From Climacteris rufus (lineage: Eukaryota > Chordata > Aves > Passeriformes > Climacteridae): 64,000 nt of DNA. Below the pieces are notes generated by a model. It made no database searches and was not told the origin of the DNA. It saw only the letters and a list, made by a program, of their open reading frames with translations. A program made the position numbers and the translations under genes. Below are positions 1 through 11,149 of the stretch, piece after piece (position 1 is the first letter of the stretch; each line of letters opens with the position of its first letter). Location of the stretch: NCBI GenBank assembly GCA_013398175.1, contig VZRZ01005965.1:1-64000 (forward strand), written 5' to 3'.

Positions 1-112
1 GGGAGGGATCCCGCCGGGGCGCAGGGGGAGTCGGCTTGCTGGGAAAAGTGGTGAGCCCGCGTGCGGGATGTCGCACGGGCCGGTTCATGGCCGCCCGACG
101 GGGTAAGGAGCG

Positions 113-121
113 TTTCGCGCC
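113..121 (+). promoter_or_regulatory. E2F consensus site
   Basis: TTTCGCGCC is a perfect match to the E2F binding consensus. It lies in the GC-rich start of the microRNA host gene. E2F1-3 are known to activate the mammalian miR-17~92 promoter, and miR-17 and miR-20a repress E2F1, forming a feedback loop. The match is seen; binding is inferred. Confidence 0.55.
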
Positions 122-238
122 CTCCCCAGAGGGGTGGAGTGGGCATGGGGAGCCCTGGGTTGGGAACTTCCTCGGTGACTTTGTTCACTCCTCGGCAACA
201 AAAAGCAAGTAACTCGGTGGTTTTTTTCGCAGTATCGA

Positions 239-244
239 CACGTG
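239..244. promoter_or_regulatory. Canonical E-box (CACGTG), candidate MYC site
   Basis: A palindromic CACGTG lies 1,338 bases before pre-miR-17. In human, MYC activates the cluster through an E-box about 1.5 kb upstream of miR-17. A second, non-canonical E-box (CACATG) is at 444-449. A 6-bp motif is weak evidence alone; position and gene identity raise its plausibility. Confidence 0.45.
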
Positions 245-320
245 CAGCAGGACATGATGAAGTTTTCTGTGGAAGTTGCTGCAGTCTGTTTGTGGAGGAA
301 GTTAGTTACAACGGATGATG

Positions 321-1576
321 GTAAGTTTTTATTTTTTGTACTTTTTTTTTTGAAAATGTGGAGGCAGAACCAGTTCTTTTGAGGCTCAGGCTTGGACTTC
401 AGTTAGGACCACTAAATTCCAAATAGTTCCTTGAGATTGGAGGCACATGTAGCAGTCCACAGTTTGACTTATTTAGAGGAGAAATTATGCAAGTTTCCCA
501 AGCAATCATTGGTTCAACTAAAGCAGCTGGACAATGAGAAAGTTGCAAAAGGTTTAAATTTGATATTTGGGATTTTTTTTTTTCTTCAAAAGAAGCTCCT
601 TGTTCAGTCAGTTTTAATAAGCTACAGTTTTAGTGTACTTTTAAAGTATTACGTTAAGCCGGCTGTAAGTTGAGGGAGGCTTTATGTTTACACATTTCTT
701 GAAGGGCATATTCCTATTAAAGAAGCAATAAAGTGTACTTTCAAATTTGGGAGAGAGCACTGTCCTGCTTTACTGAATCTCAGGCCTGTGGCAAGTAGGT
801 GTAACTTGGTTGTGGTAGTATATTTTACAGCCATCATTAGAACCTGTTTTTTGTTGCTAGATAGACCAATCTAAATACCATGGTAGGAACTGTAATTTGA
901 GACAGGGTATCTGTGGAAGTGGCAGCAAATATTCTAACCAGAAAGCAGAGCAAGTAATTGTAAAACTGGGGAAGATACCTGCCATATCATGAGGTGCTTT
1001 CTGGACTTAAGGCTAATGGTATGATATGTTCAATCTAACTTCAAAATTCCTGCTTTTCTTGTACTGGGCATAAACTTTGTTTTAGTACTTACTCGCCTTT
1101 TGTTTACTTTTCTAATTAAAGAGATTTGGTGGGAACTCTTACCCAATTTCAGGTTTGTCTTTGAAAACTCAGTTATTTTTANACCTTTTTTTGTTTACTT
1201 TTTTAATTAAAGAGATTTGGTGGGAACTCTTACCCAATTTCAGGTTTGTCTTTGAAAATTCAGTTATTTTTACCTCTGTGAGTTACTGTGCCATTCTGTG
1301 AATGGTGTGGGAACAGCAGTTACTTAATTTTCACAGTTGGGTCTCTTGCTGTGGATCAGCATTGATTTTGATACTCCCAAGTATTGTGCATGAATGTTCT
1401 GGACTGGGCTGATGGGCTGCTTCAGTTTACTCTGAAGGAGATCTTTAGCCCAAAAATGTGAATATTTGTTCCAAAGCTTGCAATGTGAAACCTGATCAAA
1501 TACTCACTGTGTTCTTTTCTTTCAGCAGGTACAAGGTAGACGACATATCTTGAATTACTAAAAAAACGCTGTTTGC
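321..1576 (+). other. MIR17HG: Host-gene intron upstream of the microRNA cluster
   Basis: This is AT-rich non-coding sequence between the probable exon 2 donor and pre-miR-17. It contains a near-perfect 81-bp direct duplication around a single N (listed separately). It also has a strong acceptor-like motif, a pyrimidine run ending in TTTCAG at 1525, about 50 bases before the first hairpin. No open frame of note is present. Confidence 0.6.
1101..1272. repeat. 81-bp direct duplication flanking a single N
   Basis: Copy 1 (1101-1181) and copy 2 (1192-1272) match base for base at an offset of 91, apart from two C/T differences. The single N at 1182 lies immediately after copy 1. The arrangement looks like two overlapping contig ends placed side by side instead of merged. 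A real recent tandem duplication is less likely. Confidence 0.8.
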
Positions 1577-1661
1577 GTCAGAGTAATGTCAAAGTGCTTA
1601 CAGTGCAGGTAGTGATATATAGAACCTACTGCAGTGAAGGCACTTGTAGCATTATGTTGAC
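1577..1661 (+). ncRNA. MIR17: miR-17 precursor
   Basis: This is the 85-nt hairpin opening the miR-17~92 cluster. The 5p product at 1590-1612 starts CAAAGTGCTTACAGTG and matches vertebrate miR-17-5p completely, including the AAAGUGC seed at nucleotides 2-8. The 3p product at 1628-1649 is also fully conserved. The apical loop (about 1613-1627) differs from the human loop. miR-17 acts in the cytoplasm in Argonaute complexes on targets such as E2F1, CDKN1A and PTEN. It shares its seed with miR-20a downstream. Confidence 0.98.
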
Positions 1662-1731
1662 AACTGCTTCAGGAGATCTTGCAGGACTTCAGAGAATGGA
1701 AAGGTACAGTGTGGTGGTGTCAAGTGCTTTT

Positions 1732-1802
1732 TGTACTAAGGTGCATCTAGTGCAGATAGTGAAGTAGATTAGCATCTACTGCCCTAAGTGCTCCTTCTGG
1801 CA
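1732..1802 (+). ncRNA. MIR18A: miR-18a precursor
   Basis: This 71-nt hairpin begins 70 bases after pre-miR-17. The 5p product at 1737-1759 starts TAAGGTGCATCTAGTG and is identical to the vertebrate form; its seed (AAGGUGC) differs by one base from that of miR-17. The 3p product at 1778-1800 is also conserved. I see one change from human at base 4 of the hairpin (TGTA instead of TGTT), outside both mature products. In mammals hnRNP A1 assists processing of this precursor through its terminal loop. Confidence 0.98.
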
Positions 1803-1869
1803 TAAGAAGTTATGTCTTCATCCAGTCACTCAGGTTAAGACTGTAGATGTTCCAGTAGTTTTCTGCTTT

Positions 1870-1951
1870 GCAGTCTTCTGTTAGTTTTGCATAGTTGCAC
1901 TACAAGAAGAGAGTGGTTGTGCAAATCTATGCAAAGCTGATGGTGGCCTGT
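1870..1951 (+). ncRNA. MIR19A: miR-19a precursor with a changed mature 3p base
   Basis: This 82-nt hairpin is third in the cluster. The dominant 3p product occupies 1918-1940 and starts TGTGCAAATCTATGC, with an intact seed. Nucleotide 19 of the mature RNA (base 1936) is G, whereas the usual vertebrate form has A there, as does miR-19b-1 in this same window. The facing 5' arm base is T, so the change turns an A-U pair into a G-U wobble and the stem should still form. miR-19 is the main oncogenic part of the cluster in mammals, acting largely through PTEN. Confidence 0.97.
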
Positions 1952-2048
1952 TATAATCTACATCAAGGACTTTGAATGGTTTCTGCTGGTTATGGGATAT
2001 TTTGTGGCCTTCCTTATATTAACAGCAGTCTAGTGAATGACAGCTCTT

Positions 2049-2119
2049 GTAGCACTAAAGTGCTTATAGTGCAGGTAGTGTTCACTAATCTACTGCATTA
2101 TAAGCACTTAAAGTACTGC
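2049..2119 (+). ncRNA. MIR20A: miR-20a precursor
   Basis: This 71-nt hairpin gives a 5p product at 2056-2078 (starts TAAAGTGCTTATAGTG) identical to vertebrate miR-20a and sharing the miR-17 seed. The passenger 3p strand at 2092-2113 has A where the human sequence has G (ATTATAAGC instead of ATTATGAGC). The loop also differs slightly from human. It is thought to act redundantly with miR-17 on cell-cycle and TGF-beta pathway targets. Confidence 0.98.
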
Positions 2120-2175
2120 TAGCTGTAGAACTACATATTAAGTATGTCTTACAATTTATTTGTTGTTTAATTGAA

Positions 2176-2262
2176 CACTGTTCTCTGGTTAGTTTTGCAG
2201 GTTTGCATCCAGCTGTATGATACTCTGCTGTGCAAATCCATGCAAAACTGACTGTGGCAGTG
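2176..2262 (+). ncRNA. MIR19B1: miR-19b-1 precursor
   Basis: This 87-nt hairpin has its 3p mature product at 2229-2251, starting TGTGCAAATCCATGC and ending in the canonical AAAACTGA. It keeps the base that is altered in miR-19a of this window. The seed is shared with miR-19a. Differences from human are confined to the 5' stem and loop. Confidence 0.98.
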
Positions 2263-2297
2263 ACAAGTCAGTCAGTGAGTGTGGAAAAATTATACCC

Positions 2298-2375
2298 CTT
2301 TCTACACAGGTTGGGATCAGTTGCAATGCTGTGTGTGTCTGTGGTATTGCACTTGTCCCGGCCTGTTGAGGTTGG
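2298..2375 (+). ncRNA. MIR92A1: miR-92a-1 precursor
   Basis: This 78-nt hairpin closes the cluster, only 35 bases after pre-miR-19b-1. The 3p product at 2345-2366 starts TATTGCACTTGTCCCG and is fully conserved. The 5p passenger at 2308-2330 differs from human at one base (GATCAG instead of GATCGG). miR-92a belongs to the separate miR-25/92 seed family. The whole cluster spans 799 bases in standard order and is transcribed as one primary RNA. Confidence 0.98.
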
Positions 2376-5300
2376 TGGGGATAGAGGCTGAAACACCCTT
2401 GTAGCTTTAAGGAATTTCTCCTTGACTGATCTATGAAACTTAAAATTTCTAAGATTTTCCTTGAAAACATGTCTCTGTGTAACCAGATTTTGGGGTTTTT
2501 TTTTGTATTTGGCTGCTTGTTTGTATGTATTGGATTTGTTGCTGACAGTATGTATTCACTAAAATTTTTGAGTGTGAATTTTTTATTTTTTAAAAGGTTA
2601 TCAATACTTTTCTATTAAACTGAGGTAGATCTCTGTTTACAGTTTCTTCATGAATTTGTTGGGCAGAAATGGATCTTGGGTATCAAAACATCTGGATGAA
2701 AGTTCAAACTTGTTCAGTATAAGCTTGCTTTGCAAATTCCAATGACATGAAGGATTCAGGAGCTTTCTTTTGTAATGCTTCTTATTATATTGAAGCTCTG
2801 CATTTACTAAATGGTAATGGAGTGCATTTTTAGCCTTAGTTCTTCCATTCAGAATTTGTTAAATTGAAGAGTAACAAATGAGGTTACAGGCAGAGTCTTA
2901 ATCATTTATCAGCTATGGAATCTTTATAAGGTGTCCACTTATTGTGGAGCATCTACATTCATCGTGAGTGTAACAGCGGTCAGCTTGCAACCTTTTTAGT
3001 GGATCAGTTAGCATGTGACACATGGCAATGCAATAAAACATCTCTTGAGCTTCCTGAAGGAATTGTCTGAAGGAAAACTCATCCATATAACTGCTTCAGA
3101 GAAGCTGAGATGGGTTGTTTGGGGAAAATGTGGTAATTGGTTCCATAAGGAAGAGTCACTGGAAAAGAAATAGTTACTAAAATCTGCAAGTGAGGCATTA
3201 AACACACCTTGCTTTTTTGAGTGAGCTTCATAGCAGTAAACTTATAGTCATAGCTCAAACATTAGTGGGTTCAGTTCTAAAACATGCTTCCAGAGGACTA
3301 ATGCTGTAAATTTGAATTACTCATCTCGTTGCTTAAAGCTGCCAGACCCTATATAGTACCTAACAGGAAAACAGAGTTCCTTTGTGGTGGGAAAATTTGG
3401 GTCAGTGCTGCCCTTGCTGTCTTACCTCAAATTGAAATGGAATATGAAGCTAAATGGGTTCATGAAGAGGGTTGAACATGATATTGCAATGCTATCTTGC
3501 TAGGTTACTTCAGCATCTTCAAATTTCTGAAGTAGCTAAGCCAGCTTGCACTTGTACTACATACTGCTCAGTTTGTGCCCCTGTTTCTCTCCCTTTTTGT
3601 TCAGAATGCATTGCTCAAATAGGTTTCTTGCCCGAAATACTCTTTCCCCAAGCTTAAAATTTTCTTTTTAGTCTTGCTGATTAGAGGAAGCTTGTGTCTG
3701 TGGAGTCAGCAGATGAAGGCGTGTGTCTTGTCCTGATTTCTGGAATCTTAAGTTTCTGCAGTAATCTGCTGGTGAGGGCAGGTTTAACTCTTTAAAGTGT
3801 AAAAGCAGTGTTCTCAAAAGTTGAAATGCAGAAAATGTTTTAATATGTGATCATGTTTATACTGCTATGTAATTATTAAGTTCTGAAATACCTGAAGATG
3901 TATATTACAGTTAGACAGTGAAGCTTGTTAAAACCAATTGCACAAGCGGTTTTTATGCCCATGGAGCCTTGTCCATCAAGTGTGTTGCAGTGTACCTAGT
4001 TTTAATACCTTTGTATGAAAATTGTGAGACCTTTGATAGTGTTTCCATCATAAAGTCTTTTAATGCCTGGACTCCAAAAATTACTTACACATTGTACATG
4101 TCTGAGAAATGATTTGGTAACTGTTAGCAGCTTAAAGATGTAGTAAGCTCTGCTTTAGTCAAGAAGCAATTGAAGCAAGAAGCACTGCCTTCCTAATGTC
4201 AGTCTTTATTAGCATGCTTTGGATACAGCATTGGCTTATTGATTGTATAACTTAGGTTATCAGAAGTTTTAAGTTAGTCACGTGCTCTTTCTGGAAAATA
4301 ATACTGTTTATACTTTTATACTTACTGTAATGCATCAGTGGTATTCTCATGGATATGTAGTAAGTGAATACAGTCCTGTCTTACATAAAGTTCTATGTAA
4401 ACTGGGCCTTTCTAAGTAATTTGAACGTTTTCTCATAATCATTAACTCTACATTGATGATTTCAGTGTAGCTGAGACACTGAACTAGTTGACAGACTGTA
4501 GGGAGAGAAGTAATGCTGCTAAGTTCAGATGGTTTTACTGAAGTAAGTTGAGCCTTGTCACTGATGTTCCTCTAGAATATTTGACTAGAGAGGAGTGGTT
4601 AGATAGCTAAAACAAGTGCCAGTTTGAAAACCCTGCAGAAATACCAAGAGACATTTTCCGCAGATGTATCCAGCGTGTCCGTTGAAACTGACACGTGTAT
4701 GAGAAGCATATTGCAGCTGGCTTTGAAACAGGTGATCACTTGTACAGTGCATTGCTCTGAATTAGTCTGAGCCATATGAACTTCTGGGAGATTAGTGCTA
4801 ATGAAGATCAGCCTGCATGGATTTTTAGGAATTGTCTAAAATGAAATTATGCAGGAAGAGAATAGATCATTGTGTCTTTCTAAACAAAAAGTAAGATGTT
4901 CAAAGCAGTATTAACACTTCCCTGTAGTTATAGTATGGCACAGTTAGTCTCAGGAAGACCTTGTCAGTTAACCATAAAAAGCTCTTAGTATCTTACAGCA
5001 TGCTGGGAAATCAAACCTTTTTTCACAAATTTGTCATTGGGTGATACTGAAAAACCAGCTCAGTTCTTTAGAATGGACTTTGTTAGGGTGACCTTTGAAA
5101 ATCAAAATTAGTGAGATGACTGTCAAGCACAGTTTGAGTACTGTCTTGTTCATAGGCATTAAATGAACAGGACAAGAAGGGAGCCTCCCCTGCTGTGGTA
5201 AAACAGTGTAGGATTTCCCTGGCATAGCTGACTTCCTACTACGAGAAGACAAATGCAATGCTCCATGTTCTGCAGTACATCACTTGTATTTGTGTAGTTC

Positions 5301-8300
5301 ATAAGTGGTCTTGTGTATGAAGTCTTGGTAAAGACCCACAGCTTTCTTCAAATCCAAGATGATTGGAATTTGTTTCCATACCACCTTTCTCCTCCCCATC
5401 CTCCCCCAAGCAGAATTTTTTCCCTGAAGCCTTTTCTCTGTTTGGTTCTGGTAGCTTCAGATGAATAGGCAAATAGCATTCAGTGTATGCAACACAGAAG
5501 TGTCATGGATCCAGAACATAAAGTGGTGGACTGCATCATGTTGTAATTCTTCATCATACCCTGGCTATGAAATCTATAGTTCTCTGAAGAAGCAGTTTCT
5601 GGTAATTTGCTTTCCTGTTACCATTTCTGGGTGATGTCTAAAGGAGAAAATATTGGGGGAAAATAAAAGTGTTAGAATTCTTCTCCATTTACAACATCCT
5701 AATCTCTCTAACAGGTTATCTGCTGAACTTGTCTCCTGTATCTGTATAGCATTTGTATTGATACAGTCAGCAAGAGAAGGATTGAAACTGCTTCCTGTTA
5801 ATGTGGTGCATGAGCATTGTCCGGAATCTGTGAGATGAGGCATGCTTTCCCACCCTGGCATTGTTGTATGCTACAGGTTCTGAAACTTGGAAGGCGGTCT
5901 GGAACAGGTCAAATAAAAAATGTTGCATACATTTATTTGAACTGAGTAATACAAGGCTATTAATTACTGCAGCCAGTTGGGTTCCTGGCTGGAGGAGAAC
6001 TGACTAGTGGGTAGAGACTGAGAGTTGTAAAATGGATCTTAGTTATTCTGGGTTTTTCACTGTTGCAAGGAAGACAAAACAACCAAAGTCCTTATAGTGT
6101 TTCATTCTTACTGGGAAACAAAACTAAATGTCACCTAGTTCCTCTTTTAAATGGATGAGCAATTCTGTGAATGTTGGGCTCGTGTTGGAATTTTGGGTGG
6201 TTTTATTCGTTAGAGTGGGGTGTTAGGGCTGTTTTAATTACACTAAACTTGCTAGGATGACATGACACGTGTAACTCTAGTCTTAAATGCCCAAACACGG
6301 AATGCTTGATTAAAAAGTGATTTCAGGCTGGATAACAAACTACAGGCAAAGCTGTAAATGCAAATAGTTGTGATTTGAGTAGCCTTAGATGGCATTTTGT
6401 AGCTCAAGGAGATTAGCACTTGAAAGACTGATTCCTTCAAGCATTACAATTTATACCAGGTTTAGGCATCCACTTTAGCTGAGGGAAGCAATCTCCCTAG
6501 TTAATTAAAGGAAAAAAATGGCTATTACATGTGGCCAACATGCTTTGCATGGAACAATTTTTACACAAGTTTTGTAAACACAGCTGAGACGGAACTGGAG
6601 AAATGCTTTGGTGATTGGTGTTTTGGCTGTATCTGGGATGCAGACAGGTTTTGGTTATTGTCAGCTGGGACAGACAATGGTATCAATGTATGGTTTGAAT
6701 TAATAGAGCAATGTTTGAAAAGAAACAAAACAGTCTGTGATGAATGCTTGAGCGCTGTACAAATAATTGATATTGTAGTCAGTGCAAAATAGTCTCCAGT
6801 GATTTTGGTTGAAGAGAAGTGTGTTCAGGTGAGTCTGATCCACAGGTAAGTGGTAGCTGGTCAAGTCCCACTTCTAGTAGAAAAATCTAGGCCTGTTTCC
6901 TCTTGGAAATAGCATTTCCTGGGAGGTGGAAGGTGATCAATGATGTGAGTAAAGGTAAGGAAGATTAAAAAAAGGAGTGGATGGTGAAAGAGTAGAAAGC
7001 TCAGTTTAAAGCAGGAGACTAGCATAAGTTGGGTTACTCAATCTGTATTTCTTACGTTTTATATGCTGCTGTGACTGACAATATTAGAGCAACTGTCCTG
7101 CTGTGGGGCATGTCAGCAGTTGGGATAGAAATGATCGGGAATTTAACAATGGATAAGATGTACAACAATAAGAAATCCCTTGGGTGACATTATAGAATCT
7201 TTAAAAGATTCCAGATACCCGCATTTTTTAAGTGCATTTATGGCAGTCCTTTTTCCTGCTGCAGAGCAAATTAACTAGTTCCTGCTTAGCGTGCTTGATG
7301 CAGAGGGAAAGCTGCTTCTACTGTTGCAGAGGAGTGGCATTTTTCTAGTCACTTCTCTAATTCTTTAACTGTAGAGATGTAAAATAGGACCACTTAGGAA
7401 GTACTGTGTCACTAATTGTTTTGATATGTGTGTATCATTTTATTTTCTCACCCCACACTACTTTGACAAAGGCCCATGTTTTATGTGGGAAATAACATGG
7501 TAGTTTCTGAATATTACTGTAATACTTGGAAATAGAAGATACTTTTGTTAAACTCCGTAAAACTGAATTCAACTTTGCTTTATTTTTTTTAGCTTTCCTA
7601 GTAGTTTTCCAGAGATTAAAAAATAAATCTTAAGGAGCTACTTGTATGTATCACGTTTTCCACAATCAGACCTTGGAAGCTGACACTACTAGGTGGCTGA
7701 TGAGTTTTTTTCTAATTTGATAAAACATCGACATGAAAGGTTTCATAATGAAACAAGAATGGCTTAGGGATAGCTTTCTTCACTGCAGAAAAGAGTGTCA
7801 GTGTGTGTGATAAGCTCTGCTCTAATGGGGTTTTAACATAGGTAAAATCTCCCGATTTCTTACATAGCAAAAGCTTTTGAAAACCAGGCTGATGGAACAG
7901 TAATTGATACCTAGATTTTATGATTTTAAGTTATTGTATGTGGGGTGAAGCTGTGTGGTTGTGTTATTAAATAGTTCTCGATAGGATGTAGTGTAATGTG
8001 TGAAATACTACAGTTCTGAGCTGTAGTTTTATGCATCAGTGTTATCAGATGAAGCATAAAAGCAAGTCATAACTGTATATCTATCAAAACAACAGCTGCA
8101 CTGCAAGTCATGAATCTTTCTGAAATTACATTATGCTTATGTTCTCAAGGCTTATAGACAAAATAGTCTTCGTTAATATTTTGTGTTAAGAAGTGCACCC
8201 TTTCAGCCATCACAGGGAAGTTCTGCAGGGTAATACTGCACAGGGTGCCTAACTTCCATGACCAAGTTGTGCCCTCTGAGCTGCTCAGTTCATAGTGTAT

Positions 8301-9963
8301 TTGTAGTCTGAAGGCTCTATGGGTGATTTTTAATGTTCTCTATGTCACTAAGTTGTGCTCCTTGTATTTATCAGCATCTTCTGGTAAAGCTTTAGCCTTG
8401 ATCTTGCATTAACAGATACCTGCTGATTCCAAAAGTATTGGACTGGATTTGTGTGCAGGTATTTATGCTGTTAGAGCTGGTTAGGTGTTGGAAAGTCCTG
8501 GTGTGCTTACTGACATAATTGTGAGAATGAACATAGGATATCTTGTAGTTCATTGATTAACAAACCTACCAGAGGTTCTTGGAATATTTTCAATGGTCAG
8601 CCTAAAAGCTTGGAACACCTCAGAAGATATCTGGGACTAGAGATGCTAAAAAAATTTTGGCTCAGTCTCTGTCCTGTAATATCTGTGTGCCTGGGGAAGT
8701 ATTCAGGGAAGTACTTTGCTATTCTCCCCATTCACATGTCTCGATTTGCAGAAATTCACTGATCCCAGATTAAATCCAAATGGTTGAGTTATGAATAGAT
8801 CTTAGCGGGCAGCATTTGAGAAGTTTCTCTAGCAGAATAGTGAAAGGAAGTTTTGCTCAGGGAGGTTGCATGAGCGATGTGTAATACGGGTTATCCACGG
8901 AGATCAGCACAAACAAAAGGGAGCATGTTCTTTGTCTGGCCTCAGGTCTGAGTCAGCTCCTGTTTGAAGCTGTATTCTGAATTAGGATGATTCTTTTTAC
9001 CTTTATTTCCTAGCAACTCATGTCTAAGGATTGTACCTATTACTTTGACAACAGATGTTCGCTTGTTGGTATCTGCTATTCAGTCCTTTTTGCCCCTTTT
9101 TAAGATGTATCTATTCAGGCAGTAATTAAACACAGTCAGTAGAAAGATGCAGTTACACATGAATTCAAATGTGTACTGCGCTTAGAACTGGGAATGGAAA
9201 ACACCGTATTTTTGTAGGACTCACTTCATTCTAAACAGGAGGTTGAGGTGGATGGTGGTTAAAACATAAAGGTAGAGTAGGGGGGGAGGAAAGGGGAGAG
9301 AAGAATAATTCCTGAAAGAGAACCTTTCAGGTATGTTGGGGAGACTAGAACTGTGCTCTCCAAGAAAGCCTAGGTAGACTGCTCAAAATCATAGTGTTCT
9401 GCCATTCTTGGGTTCCTAATATTGTAGTAGTTGTATTTATTGCAAACTTAGTTTCATTCTGTGAGTGAAATAAATTTTTGTGCTTTTTGTTTGGTGTTTT
9501 TGGTTTGGTGTTGTGGTCGTGTTTTTTTTCTTGGAGTGGAGTGAGAGGGTGGCTCGGTCAGAGTGGTTTTTTTCCAGAGAAGTAAGAGAGATAAACGAAA
9601 GCCTGCAGAACTTTGTCTGCTGGACTGGTGGACTGTTCTCAGTTCTTACTTGCCTTACTGTAATACGGCTCTTGAATGGTCTCGAGAGTACTTTGACTTT
9701 TTAAGGTACTGGTGATGTATTTTACCTAGAGGGGTTTAGTGGTTTGGAGGGGAGGAATTTTTTTTGGCATTTATAAGAGAAAATGTGGTAGTGTTAGAGT
9801 TTTGAACTATTCCATTAATAGGGTAAGTGAAGAGGTCTTCATTTTAGCATGAGTTTCTTGGTTACAGAGAACAGAATCTTTATAGGTTGCTACTTCAAAC
9901 TGATGGTTTTCAATTTTTTTTCATAAAAATCAAAAACTTCTGTGTTAATAACTTCTCACTGTG

Positions 9964-10001
9964 AGAATGAAGAGTGGTTAAAAGAATGAAGAGTGGTTAA
10001 A
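9964..10001. repeat. Two tandem copies of a 19-bp unit
   Basis: The unit beginning AGAATGAAGAGTGG occurs twice in perfect tandem (9964-9982 and 9983-10001). It is a simple local duplication. Confidence 0.85.
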
Positions 10002-11149
10002 AAAAGAATCAGAGCCTTAGAGAATCCTTTCTGTAGTATTTTATGATTGTGTATTCAAAGACTCTCCTGGATTCCAAATGAAGATGATGGTACTCTTGTA
10101 TTAATGCTACTTTCTCTTCCTTCCCAAATCATGAAGTTGTTTCCTGGCAACATACCCTAGTATATCAAGAAGTAATGCCTTCTTGCACTGATTGGATGTT
10201 TCTCTGGGTTACTTTGGTGTAGCAGTTGTCAAAATAGCGTGTCTGGACTTGACTTGGAATTTGATCTCTACACTTCATCTAGTGATAAAATTACCATCCA
10301 AACTTAAACAGCATCACTGGCCTTGACAGACAAACTTTGTGCTCTGACATATGAGGGGTTACCTGGGAAAATAGTTTGTGGGCACTGCCAACAGCATTGT
10401 ATGTACTGAGGTATTCTGTATTGACAGCTGGGAGCCACATTCGGGTATCTGCAGCCACGTGGAGTTCAGCTTGAAAATTGTTTGCTCCATCTGTGCATTT
10501 GTAGCTTCACTTGCTAAGTGCTGCTTGAAGTACTAAATTCAGAGCTTAGTCTAAAATGTATAGATTGTAGGCCTGTTCCCCTTTGGGGATAGGAAAGCTA
10601 TAGGATGTTAGGGATCACCTACTTCTAGAAACCTGCGGATTTCTAGGACATTTAAATTAGGTTACATTCCACCTTATTTTAGAAGAAGCATGGGGATCCA
10701 ACAGGAATGCAAACATGTTACAAACATGGCAGAAACAAAAGAACTGTCTAGCATTCAAGAAAAATTTAAGTGATATGCTATATTCATAAAACATACAAAC
10801 TATGTATTTCAGAGTTTTGCTAGTGATAAACTGAGCCTTCCCTCTATAGCCTGAAGGTGCTTAGAATGTCTGCCCCTTGCCTCACCTTTATAAAAGTTAA
10901 CTGCAAGGGAGCCTTGTCCAAAGAATTTAATCAACAAATGGGTAAAATTGGTTTACTAAAAAGATCTTCTGGAGAGTTCTAATAAAGCATAGTGGAACAT
11001 AACCTAGATCAAAATTGTATAAAAAGATGCATGTGCATTTTTTCCCTGTGTGGCTGTGCAGAAGCGTTCCTTGGGATTAAGTGGCCCTTGGTGCTGTGGT
11101 AAAACTGGCCCCTTGCTTGAAATTGTGATCTCTTAAAGTCTCCTGCTCT

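Larger units (their letters stand above)
1..320 (+). promoter_or_regulatory. MIR17HG: 5' end of the miR-17~92 host gene (GC-rich promoter and first exons)
   Basis: The first 180 bases are markedly GC- and CpG-rich, unlike the AT-rich sequence after them, and lie about 1.4 kb upstream of pre-miR-17, where the host-gene promoter sits in other vertebrates. Splice-like signals are visible: a donor (AAGTG|GTGAGC) at 50/51, an acceptor (T-run then CGCAG) ending at 232, and a strong donor (GATG|GTAAGT) at 320/321. This suggests exon 1 ending at 50, exon 2 at 233-320, and the microRNAs inside the following intron, as in the mammalian host transcript. The exon model is inferred from splice motifs only. 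The transcription start may lie before base 1. No conserved protein is encoded. Confidence 0.6.
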
